A DNA stretch of 64,000 bases from NCBI GenBank assembly GCA_037962975.1, contig CM075669.1, positions 117,506,501 through 117,570,500 on the forward strand, read 5' to 3'. Positions 43,589 through 52,893 of the stretch are shown piece after piece. How positions within the stretch are numbered: the stretch's first letter is position 1; every line of letters begins with the position of its first letter. The notes beneath the pieces are model-generated. The model was not told where the DNA came from. It did no database searches and worked only from the letters and a program-made list of their open reading frames with translations. This stretch comes from Clitoria ternatea. Lineage: Eukaryota > Streptophyta > Magnoliopsida > Fabales > Fabaceae. The translations under genes and the position numbers were made by a program.

Positions 43589-45477
43589 TTACTCCCTTGT
43601 AAGTGGTTTGGTGAAGATATGAGCTAATTGCTTAGAGGTTTCAACATGTTCAAGTACATAATCACCCTTTAACACATGATCTCTAATGAAATGGTGTCTA
43701 ATCTCAATATGTTTAGTTCTAGAATGCATCATAGGATTCTTAGAAATATTAATGGCACTTGTATTATCACATTTGAGAGGCATATGGTCTAACATAACAC
43801 CAAAATCTAGAAGTTGTTGTCTCATCCAAAGGATTTGAGCACAACAACTACCAGCTGCAACATATTCTGCCTCAGCTGTGGATAATGCAACACTTACTTA
43901 TTTCTTGCTATGCCAAGATACAAGAGAACTACCAAGTAAGTGACAAGTACCACTAGTACTTTTTCTATCAAGTTTACATCCTGTAAAATCGGAATCAGAA
44001 TATCCAACAAGAGTGCATTCAACCCCTTTGGGATACCATAAACCAACATCTTGAGTTCCAACTAAATATTTCATTATTCTTTTTACAGCAGTAAGGTGTG
44101 ATTCTTTTGGGCATGCTTGGTATCTTGCACATATACAAACAGCAAACATGATATCTGGTCTACTAGTAGTTAAGTAAAGTAAGGATCCAATCATACCTCT
44201 ATACTTTGTGAGTTCTACATCCTTACCTTTCTCATCCTTATCCAAATAACATGAAGTACCCATAGGTGTAGCAATTTCATTTGCCTTGTCCATGTTGAAT
44301 TTCTTAAGTAACTCCTTGCAATATTTGGATTGACTAATGAATGTACCTTCTTTGGTTTGCTTAATTTGTAGCCCAAGGAAGAATATAAGTTCTCCCATCA
44401 TGGACATTTCAAATTCATCATGCATTAACTTAGCAAACTCCTTGCAAAGTGATTCATTAGTAGCACCAAAAATGATATCATCTACATATACTTGCACCAA
44501 TAGTATGTCATTCTTCTTATGCTTAATGAATAATGTTGTATCAACCTTTCCTCTTTCAAAAATGTTTTTCAAAAGAAATTTGCTCAATCTTTCATACCAA
44601 GCTCTTAGAGCTTATTTTAAACCATATAATGCTTTTCTTAGTTTGAAAACATGATTTGGAAATTGATAGTTTTCAAAACCAGGAGGTTGATCAACATATA
44701 CTTCTTCTTGAATGTATCCATTTAAGAAAGCAGTCTTGACATCCATTTGGTACAATTTAAAATCGTTACAACATGCAAAGGCTAACAATAATCTAATAGC
44801 TTCTAGCCTAGCTATGGGTGCATACGTTTCTTCATAATCTATGCCTTCTTCTTGATTGTATCCCTTAGCTACTAGCCTAGCCTTGTTTCTAGTGATTATA
44901 CCATTTTCATCAAGTTTATTTCTAAACGCCCATTTAGTACTTATTATTTGGTGATCATTGGGTGTTGGCACTAATTCCTAAACTTTATTTCTGTTAAATT
45001 GATTTAGCTCCTCTTGCATGGCCAACATCCAATGTTCATCAATAATAGCGTCATCAATGGTTTTAGGTTCAATTTGAGATACAAACGCTAGATGATTACA
45101 AGTATTGAAAGAGCGTTGGGTACTTACACCTTTAGTGATATCACCTATAATGTTGTGCAATGGATGGTCTTTTGAGGTGATCCATTCTTTTTGTTTAGTT
45201 TCCATACTTTATGTTGTGTCTCCTTCTTTGTTGTCTTCTTCTTTGTCATCCAAGTTCAATTCTTGGAAAGTGCCTACAAGATCATCAAAATCTTCCTTTC
45301 TCGGGGAGTTATGGCTACTTTCATCAAATTTCACATGAATTGATTCCTCAACAGTGTTTGTTTGTTTGTTAAATACTCGATAACATTTACTTGATGATGA
45401 ATATCCAAGAAAGATTGCCTCATCAGCTTTAGCATCAAACTTTCCTAAATTATCCTTTCCATTGTTAAGTACAAAGC
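43589..45477 (-). pseudogene. Element D pol: integrase end, RT, RNase H
   Basis: Minus-strand copia pol. The post-integrase segment is at 45477-45209 (CFVLNNGKDNLGKFDAKADE, FLGYSSSSKCYRVFN). The RT starts near 45000 (KWAFRNKLDENGIITRNKAR), with MDVKTAFLNGYIQEEVYV and the YVDDIIFG catalytic motif near 44490. RNase H includes GYSDSDFTGCKLDRKSTSG (about 43980) and ends HIFTKPLTRE at 43589. Stops or frame breaks lie near 45206, 44975, 44610 and 43897, so the gene is dead. Domains are otherwise in the right order. Confidence 0.92.
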
Positions 45478-45482
45478 ATTTG

Positions 45483-48134
45483 TGCAACATCCCCGTTTTA
45501 AAATTTAGTGCTGAATAAAGAATGAACCATTAAGACTTGATTTCAACTAGAAATAACTGTTAAGTGCATTTAACTAAGTGGGTTTAAGCCATTAAAATAT
45601 TAAAAATGGTGATGGTCAAGGATGGAGTGGAGTGCACGTGGCTGCTGCAGCACACACTCTCCCATCCCACTCTTCTCTTATTCATGCGCATGTACACGCC
45701 TATATATATATATATTGTGAGCCTTTAGTGAGGAACGCACTTACTCTTCTTCAGACTCTCTCCTCCGTCACTTCATCCTCTACTTCCTCTCTTCGTCTTC
45801 ATCTTTCTTCTTCTTCCATCTTACTCTTCGCTCTCGGAGATCTTGATTCCAGTACTGAAGAACGAACCACATTTCATCCCAGAATCAGGCGCAGAATACG
45901 ACAAAGCCAAGGAAGACCGGACGAGCCAGGAGAAGGACATCGGACCCAACAACAAGAACGGAAAAGGTTTCTGAGGTTCTTCTAAAGGTAGGGGGCGCTT
46001 GCATGTCGAATGCATGGTCTAAGAACGGTACCGGATGAATGTATCGCTGAGTGCGTGTGTGTGTGTGCATGTTTTTATAATCATTAGAACTGATGCTGTG
46101 CATGTGTGCATGTATTCACAATTACTAAAACTGATGCATGAGTTGAGATTCTGATAGTGATCTTCGTGGTGATGGCGTAGTCTGCTCGTGGATGATAATG
46201 ATGGATCTATTTTGTTGTCACTATGAAAAGTATGTATGTGCATGTTCTTAATTGGATTGCTCAAGGTTGTTAGTCTGATGACCGATTGTAACATGCGCTG
46301 GTGTGACTGACTGAATGATGACGAGTAGTGGAGGATATTCGTTCTTACTTAATGACTACGGTAATGTGTTCATGGCGCGATGATGTGTAATAATAATAAA
46401 TGTGTTAGTTGCATGAGTAAGAGTGGGGTGACCCATGGAAGGTCAAGAACCCCAAGGGAAATGACTTCCAGTTACCAACCCTGGCTAGATCCCAATAGAG
46501 CTCGTGGTAGCCGTTGGAGCTAGAGAAGTGAGTCTCGAGACGCCGTGGGGGGCCGGTGCCACCTGGTAAGAGCTGAGGGACGAGGGGCCAAAAGAAAAAG
46601 GGGGCCGTAACTGAGAGTCTTTACCCGAGTCGGATCCGCAGGCATGCATATAGAAATAAGGCCGATCGTGGTGATGTATAAATCTGTATATGTGCATGTG
46701 TATGATTTTTGAATGCATGAATATATATTTAGATGTGGAATAAACTCTGTGAATTATGTGTGTCATGAATGTTGTTTGAATTGTATGAATTTGGTTACTT
46801 GAGAAAGGTTGAATGATAGCAGGAGCGTGTACTGACGCTGATACCGAGTCTGTGAGTATCATTTTACATGTAAAAGCTCACCCCTGCAGTGGCCATTTTC
46901 AGTGAATGTCTCTCGTGAGGAGAATCAGAAGCAGAGCTGGAATGCTGGGCGGAGTGCTGATGCATTTCGAAGGTTTAATTAAGGCGTTGTTAGATGAAGC
47001 CCGGACTGGCTCATACCGGATATTAATGTTTTTTTTGGGGATGAATAGAACTTTATGAACAAGAAGAAGTCTGATTCTGCATTGTAAATATTAATATACA
47101 CTCTTATGTACATATAGATGTATGGTTTTGGTGTGTGTGATGCTATGTGCTGCCTTGTTTTATAATTATGCTTTAATAGATACGCAGGGACAGTCTGATT
47201 GAGCAGGTTATAGCTAAGTCCGAATGAACCGAGAATTATCTTTAGGAAAACTTATGTCGGATACGCTGGGCGGAGTCGTACCCCGCCCGAAGTGTGGGAG
47301 CAATTCGCCCAAGCGTGAGGACTCACGCTGAAGCGAGGAATTACCAGAGCGAGGTATCGACCATTATCCTTTCCTATCCGTTGTGATACTAACGTAATCC
47401 GGACCCCGGTGTTGAACCCCGGATTTGGGCGTTATGGCTAAGTCCGCCCAGGCGTTGTCATATTTAGTTGAGTTGGGCGGAATAGGTTCAGACTCTTCCT
47501 TCTTCCACAACCTACTAACGTATATGTACCCTGTAACTTCTCATTTTTCTGAGTGAAAGGCGAATGTGAGGATTTACTTAGTGGACCCTTGTCCACACCC
47601 GATGGAGGAAACTACCTTGTAGTAGTGTTAAAGAGGCGCTATGTAGATTTCGTTTAGGCGGCATCATACCTCGCCCAAGTAACTAGGACAGCCCGCCCAA
47701 GATAAATATACCCCGCCTAGCCAAGTAGGATGATTCTAACTTCGCTTTCCACCAAATGCTATGCGTGTGAATGTATTAACATATTTCCCTTATCTATTCC
47801 TCCTGTTGAGTGATCAGTATTTCTCGAAGGGAAGCCTCGGTGCGAAATTTCTTCTATCCGCTGCTGTATTACCATACTCCGCCTGGACGGTGTAAGACCC
47901 CGTCTGAGCGAATAAACGGTGTTGTGCAATCCGCCCTAGTGTTGGTGCGTTACGATAAACCCATTGAGCCGGCCCCAGTTTTTTTAGCTTCCCTGTAGGT
48001 TGCTTTATGCGCGTGAATGTTCTTAGTTTTCCCCATTGCCTGCTCCCTTCTACATCAAATGTTACGTGACTGTTTTTGTGAAAAATTTTCTCATATTTTG
48101 GGATTTATTAGTCGCAAATAATTAGGGTGTTACA
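45483..48134 (+). repeat. Element C 5' LTR
   Basis: Starts TGCAACATCC (the 3' LTR has TGTAAC, so a point change hit the terminal box) and ends GGGTGTTACA. TATA tract at 45701-45715, leader to a splice-donor-like AAAGGTAGGGGG at 45984. Conserved blocks shared with solo LTR K lie at 46420-46645 and 46860-46910. A CGCCCAAGCG-type motif cluster spans 47280-47930. An 18-bp near-palindrome AGCGTGAGGACTCACGCT lies at 47322-47339. ORFs at 45632-45985 and similar places recur in both LTRs and lack coding features. Confidence 0.96.
45701..45715 (+). promoter_or_regulatory. TATA box of element C LTR
   Basis: An uninterrupted TATATATATATATAT tract follows GTACACGCC. Transcription would start some 30 bases later. 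The same tract is at 53112-53126 in the 3' LTR, and related sites appear in LTR K (10876). Confidence 0.75.
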
Positions 48135-48417
48135 TTTTGGTATCAGAGCGGACCGAAAAGTCCAAGGCCAAAGTATGCTTACCAAGTGTAAGCGGTGGTG
48201 TTTGTGTCTTTTGATTGAATGGTTGAAATTGTTGTGATATTGGTTGAACCTGATTGATATTGGCTTGCGGATAGGAGGGTGTTGCCCCTCCTGGTCCTAT
48301 TGATTGTATAATATATATATATAGAGATAGCATGATGTGCTAAGTCATTGAACATTAGGCTGAAATCCGAATGGTAGTAAGTGGCTCCGTATACTTATCC
48401 TTAAATGTCAATTTCAG
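45988..48417 (+). other. Putative leader intron of element C
   Basis: A donor-like AAAG|GTAGGG in the LTR (GT at 45988) and an acceptor-like AATTTCAG|GATAAGG (AG at 48416-48417) eight bases before the gag ATG would define a 2430-nt intron. It would contain the LTR motif clusters and the primer site. The donor is conserved in solo LTRs G (3673) and K (11183). Splicing has not been shown here: this is inferred from consensus sites and conservation only. Confidence 0.45.
48138..48149 (+). promoter_or_regulatory. Element C primer-binding site, tRNA-iMet
   Basis: TGGTATCAGAGC, three bases after the 5' LTR, complementary to the 3' end of initiator tRNA-Met. Confidence 0.95.
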
Positions 48418-48425
48418 GATAAGGA

Positions 48426-51400
48426 ATGGCGCATCGTCAAAGTATGGAGGCTATAGCCACAGCATTCCAACGCTTTGCTGATGTGTTTGAAAGGCAACGC
48501 CAAACTCAACCTGAGGATGGCCATGTGCTGGACCGCTTCCTGAAGAGGAAGCCGAGTGAATTCTTAGGAGGACGGAACCCTGAGGCGGCGTTCAAGTGGA
48601 CTCAGGAATTAGAGAGAATTTTTAGGGGTCTTCGCTGTACCGAAGCCCAGAAGGTGGAATGCGCAGTGTATATGCTGCGAGATGAAGCGGAGAATTGGTG
48701 GAAGATAGCCAGGAGCCAATTCCCCGAAGATGACAATCAACTGACGTGGAACGATTTCAAGGCCTGCTTCCTAGACAAATACTTTCCCGACACGGTGAGG
48801 AGTCGGAAAGAGCTGGAGTTTATGGAGTTAAAACAGGGCTCCATGACTGTGGAAGAATACGCGACCAGATTTGAAGAATTGTGCCTATTCTATCCGCCCT
48901 TCCAGCAGCCGGGAACGGAGCACTCCAAGTGTCTTAAGTTTGAGAACGGACTGAGATCGGATATCAAGAGGGCCTGCAGATACCATGAGATCCGGAGTTT
49001 CCCTGCCTTAGTAAACAAGTGTAGGATATTCGAAGAGGATGACAGGGCCCATTCGGGCCAGTGCAGCAGAGCCAACCAACACCTGAGGCCTCAGCAATCA
49101 CGTTTCAAGAGGCCAGGGAACGTGAGGAGGAATGAACCCTTCACCAGATATCAGAACCATAATGACCGAGGGAGACAGATGAGTGGGCGGCCAAGGTATG
49201 GCGGATGCTTTAAATGTGGCGGTGATCATTTTGCTAAGGAATGCAATGATACAAATGTTAAATGCTACCACTGCGGAGAGAAGGGACACGTTCGCCCGGA
49301 CTGCCCCCAACTCCGCCAGGCAAACACCAATGTGCGTCAAGGAGGATTTCAAGATCGAACCAGAGTGAATGATAACCAACGACCTGGTGGCAGAGGCAAC
49401 GGAACCAGAGGAAATATGATGCATGCCCCGAACAGTCGAGAGAGGAACACCGGCCCAACAGCGACAGGAAGGATCTACACCATCAATGCAGAGGATGTTG
49501 CACCAGCAAACGATCTAGTACAATGTAAGTGCTCACTTGGAATGAATACGCTTAATGTTGTTTTCGATTCGGGGGCAACCCATTCTTTTATAGCTGATGA
49601 GTGCGTGAAACGGTTGAAGCTACCAACTGTGTCTATGAACCGGACTTTAGAAGTGGCCAGCCCCACTGGCCCTAGTGTGTTCACATCGTCAATATGTAAA
49701 AATGTAGCATTTGAGTTGTATGATCGGAGTTTCACCTTCGATCTGATTTGCATGCCCTTAAAGGGTCTTGATATTGTGCTTGGAATAGATTGGCTTTCAG
49801 CCAATAAGGTATTAGTAGATTGTAAAAACCGAGAGATAGTTTTCCCAAAACAACCCACTGAAGATGGCACGGCACAAGGTATAACCCAACTATTTATGAT
49901 GCTTTGTCTAACCAAAGATGAGAATGAGACCCTAGTGAATGAAATTCCGGTTGCCTGTGAATTCCCAGAAGTGTTCCCAGAGGACGTCCCGAGTGTGCCT
50001 CCCAATAGAGAAGTTGAATTCTCTATAGACTTGATCCCTGGAGCCGAACCGGTCTCCAGTGCACCCTACAGAATGTCCTCAACTGAATTGGTAGAATTGA
50101 AGAAACAAGTGGATGAGTTACTTGAGAAGCAGTTCATTAGACCAAGCATGTCACCATGGGGCGCACCTGTGCTACTTGTTAAGAAGAAGGATGGCAGCAT
50201 GAGACTTTGTATAGATTATCGACAGCTTAACAAACTCACAATCAAGAATCGATACCTACTGCCTAGAATTGATGATTTAATTGACCAGCTGCGTGGAGCC
50301 TCAGTCTTCTCAAAAATCGACCTACGATCGGGATATCACCAAATCCGAGTGAAGGACTCGGACATTCCTAAAACTGCCTTTAGGACTAGGTACGGTCACT
50401 ATGAGTATGTAGTGATGCCGTTCGGTGTGACAAACGCCCCTGCTGTTTTCATGAATTACATGAACAGCATATTCCATTCCTTCTTAGATCGGTTTGTTGT
50501 TGTCTTCATCGATGATATTCTAGTTTATTCTAAGACATCGGAGGAGCATAAAGGACATCTCAGGACGGTACTTCAAGTGTTGAAGGAGAAGCAATTGTTT
50601 GCAAAGCTTTCAAAGTGCGAATTTTGGATGGATGAGATCCACTTCCTCGGGCATGTGATCTCCAAGCAAGGCGTCTCGGTGGATCCTGCGAAGGTAGCTG
50701 CTGTAATAGCGTGGGAGAGGCCCAAATCGATCTCGGAAATAAGGAGTTTTATGGGCTTGGCAGGTTATTATAGAAGGTTCATCGAAGGTTTTTCTAAGTT
50801 GGCATTACCTCTGACTAAATTGACTCGGAAGAACGTTCCTTTTGTGTGGAGTCCGGAGTGTGAGAGCAGCTTCCAAGAGCTGAAGAATAAGTTGACAACG
50901 GCTCCGGTGTTAGCATTACCTGAGTTACGAGAAAGCTTCGTGGTCTATTGTGACGCGTCCGGACTCGGATTAGGATGTGTACTCATGCAGAAAGATCGAG
51001 TGATAGCATATGCCTCTCGACAATTGAGACCCCACGAACAGCATTATCCGACCCATGACTTGGAATTGGCAGCAGTAGTTTTTGCATTGAAAATCTGGAG
51101 GCATTACTTGTACGGATCCAAATTTGAGGTGTACAGCGATCATAAGAGCCTCAAATACCTATTCGACCAAAAGGAGCTGAACATGAGGCAGAGAAGATGG
51201 GTTGAGTTTTTGAAGGACTATGATTTCGAGTTGAAATACCACCCAGGTAAGGCAAATGTCGTAGCAGACGCTTTGAGTCGAAAATCCCTCCACATAGCAG
51301 CCATGATGGCGAAAGAAGTTGAGTTGTTGGAGCGGTTCCGAGACATGAACTTGCATGTTGACGCCCCTTCCTCTCAGAAGATGACAATCGGTACGTTGAG

Positions 51401-52856
51401 GATTGCCAACGAATTCTTAAAATCCGTGTATGAACAGCAACAGGCGGACTCTTACCTAGCTGAAATGAAGGAAATTCAGGCTAAAGGAAAGGATTTATCC
51501 TTGGCAGAAGGATCAGATGGGATCTTCCGGGTGAGGAACAGAATATACATACCAAGTGAAGGAAGATTGAGAAGGATGGTGCTTGATGAAGCCCACAAAA
51601 GCCTACTCAGCATTCACCCAGGAACCACGAAGATGTACCACGACTTGAGGAGACAGTTTTGGTGGCCCGGACTAAAGAAGGATGTGGCGGAGTACGTGGC
51701 CCGGTGTATCACTTGTCAGAAATCGAAGGTAGAGCACCAAAAACCGTACGGTGCAATGCAGCCTCTGGAAATCCCCGTGTGGAAATGGGACTCAATTGCG
51801 ATGGATTTTATCATGGGATTACCCAAAAACCGAGCGGGCCATGATGCCATTTGGGTCATTGTTGACAGATTGACGAAGAGTGCACACTTCTTACCTGTAA
51901 ATATGAGGTACCCATTGCATAAATTGGCTCGAATCTACATTCAAGAAGTTATTCGACTGCATGGCATACCTACTTCCATCGTCTCAGATAGGGACCCTAG
52001 ATTTACGTCCAGGTTTTGGACCACCATGCATCAAGAACTGGGGACGAAGCTTTGGCTTAGTTCTGCCTACCACCCCCAATCGGATGGACAATCCGAGCGA
52101 ACGATTCAGAGTCTAGAAGACTTATTGAGAGCGTGCGTGTTAGAGTACGGTGGGGACTGGGAGCAGTATCTTCCCTTGATCGAGTTTACGTACAACAACA
52201 GCCATCATCACAGCATTGGCATGGCACCTTACGAGGCATTATATGGGCGTAGATGCCGAACCCCACTCTGCTGGTCGGAAACGGGTGAAAGTCTACTATT
52301 GGGACCAGACATCGTGAAGCAAACCACAGAACAGATCCGAGTGATAAGGGAGAAGATGAAAGCATCACAAGACAGGCAGAAGAGCTACCATGACAAACGC
52401 ATCAAGCCATTGGAATTTCAAGTCGGAGATCGAGTGTTTCTGCGAACCTCTCCGAGTAAAGGAGTTGGACGAGCCTTAAAAAGTGGGAAGTTAAGCTCTC
52501 ACTACATCGGACCTTATAAGGTAGTAGAACGGATTGGCCCCGTGGCATACCGCCTCGCGTTACCAACTCACTTGTCCCGATTACACAACGTTTTTCATGT
52601 GTCTCAGCTAAGGAAGTATTTGCATGACCCCAGCCACACGATGCCTGACGACGAGATAGAGATCAAAGAAGACCTAACCACTGTGACTACACCGGTTGGA
52701 ATCGTGGATCAATCGGTAAAACGCTTAAGAAACAAAAACGTAAGGCTGGTTAAGGTAGAGTGGCAGCAAGGCAAGATCACCTCCTACACGTGGGAACGCG
52801 AAGACGCCATGCGACAGCAGTACCCCGGATTGTTTACCAACGTAAGTACCGATTGA
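48426..52856 (+). CDS. Element C Gag-Pol polyprotein with chromodomain
   Basis: An uninterrupted 1476-residue polyprotein. Gag spans about 35-205. Two CCHC knuckles lie at 261-273 (CFKCGGDHFAKEC) and 280-293 (CYHCGEKGHVRPDC). The aspartic protease has DSGA at 381-384. RT spans about 540-735, with catalytic Asp632 (KIDLRSGYH) and Asp696-Asp697 (FIDDILVYS). RNase H spans about 835-955 with Asp843, Glu880, Asp905 and Asp948. In the integrase, the zinc residues are His1057, His1064, Cys1094 and Cys1097, the D,D-35-E triad is Asp1127, Asp1188 and Glu1224, and a GPY motif lies at 1362-1364. A chromodomain occupies about 1423-1473 (RLRNKNVRLVKVEW, TWEREDAMRQQYPGLF). All key residues are present. Gag and Pol share one frame, as is usual for this lineage. 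The start is chosen as the first Met after the acceptor-like site at 48417. Confidence 0.97.
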   Translation: MAHRQSMEAIATAFQRFADVFERQRQTQPEDGHVLDRFLKRKPSEFLGGRNPEAAFKWTQELERIFRGLRCTEAQKVECAVYMLRDEAENWWKIARSQFPEDDNQLTWNDFKACFLDKYFPDTVRSRKELEFMELKQGSMTVEEYATRFEELCLFYPPFQQPGTEHSKCLKFENGLRSDIKRACRYHEIRSFPALVNKCRIFEEDDRAHSGQCSRANQHLRPQQSRFKRPGNVRRNEPFTRYQNHNDRGRQMSGRPRYGGCFKCGGDHFAKECNDTNVKCYHCGEKGHVRPDCPQLRQANTNVRQGGFQDRTRVNDNQRPGGRGNGTRGNMMHAPNSRERNTGPTATGRIYTINAEDVAPANDLVQCKCSLGMNTLNVVFDSGATHSFIADECVKRLKLPTVSMNRTLEVASPTGPSVFTSSICKNVAFELYDRSFTFDLICMPLKGLDIVLGIDWLSANKVLVDCKNREIVFPKQPTEDGTAQGITQLFMMLCLTKDENETLVNEIPVACEFPEVFPEDVPSVPPNREVEFSIDLIPGAEPVSSAPYRMSSTELVELKKQVDELLEKQFIRPSMSPWGAPVLLVKKKDGSMRLCIDYRQLNKLTIKNRYLLPRIDDLIDQLRGASVFSKIDLRSGYHQIRVKDSDIPKTAFRTRYGHYEYVVMPFGVTNAPAVFMNYMNSIFHSFLDRFVVVFIDDILVYSKTSEEHKGHLRTVLQVLKEKQLFAKLSKCEFWMDEIHFLGHVISKQGVSVDPAKVAAVIAWERPKSISEIRSFMGLAGYYRRFIEGFSKLALPLTKLTRKNVPFVWSPECESSFQELKNKLTTAPVLALPELRESFVVYCDASGLGLGCVLMQKDRVIAYASRQLRPHEQHYPTHDLELAAVVFALKIWRHYLYGSKFEVYSDHKSLKYLFDQKELNMRQRRWVEFLKDYDFELKYHPGKANVVADALSRKSLHIAAMMAKEVELLERFRDMNLHVDAPSSQKMTIGTLRIANEFLKSVYEQQQADSYLAEMKEIQAKGKDLSLAEGSDGIFRVRNRIYIPSEGRLRRMVLDEAHKSLLSIHPGTTKMYHDLRRQFWWPGLKKDVAEYVARCITCQKSKVEHQKPYGAMQPLEIPVWKWDSIAMDFIMGLPKNRAGHDAIWVIVDRLTKSAHFLPVNMRYPLHKLARIYIQEVIRLHGIPTSIVSDRDPRFTSRFWTTMHQELGTKLWLSSAYHPQSDGQSERTIQSLEDLLRACVLEYGGDWEQYLPLIEFTYNNSHHHSIGMAPYEALYGRRCRTPLCWSETGESLLLGPDIVKQTTEQIRVIREKMKASQDRQKSYHDKRIKPLEFQVGDRVFLRTSPSKGVGRALKSGKLSSHYIGPYKVVERIGPVAYRLALPTHLSRLHNVFHVSQLRKYLHDPSHTMPDDEIEIKEDLTTVTTPVGIVDQSVKRLRNKNVRLVKVEWQQGKITSYTWEREDAMRQQYPGLFTNVSTD

Positions 52857-52880
52857 ATTTTGGGGACGAAATTCTTTTTC

Positions 52881-52893
52881 AGTGGGGGAGAAC
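52881..52893 (+). promoter_or_regulatory. Element C polypurine tract
   Basis: AGTGGGGGAGAAC directly precedes the 3' LTR, 24 bases after the gag-pol stop. It is preceded by TTTTGGGGACGAAATT. Confidence 0.93.

Noticed and set aside
45632..45985. 117-codon ORF repeated at 53043-53396
   Set aside because: It is a duplicate because it lies in both LTRs of element C. It covers the untranslated leader and low-complexity Ser/Arg sequence.
49098..50005. Minus-strand ORFs of 108 and 176 codons in element C
   Set aside because: They lie antisense to the intact gag-pol and have no family features.
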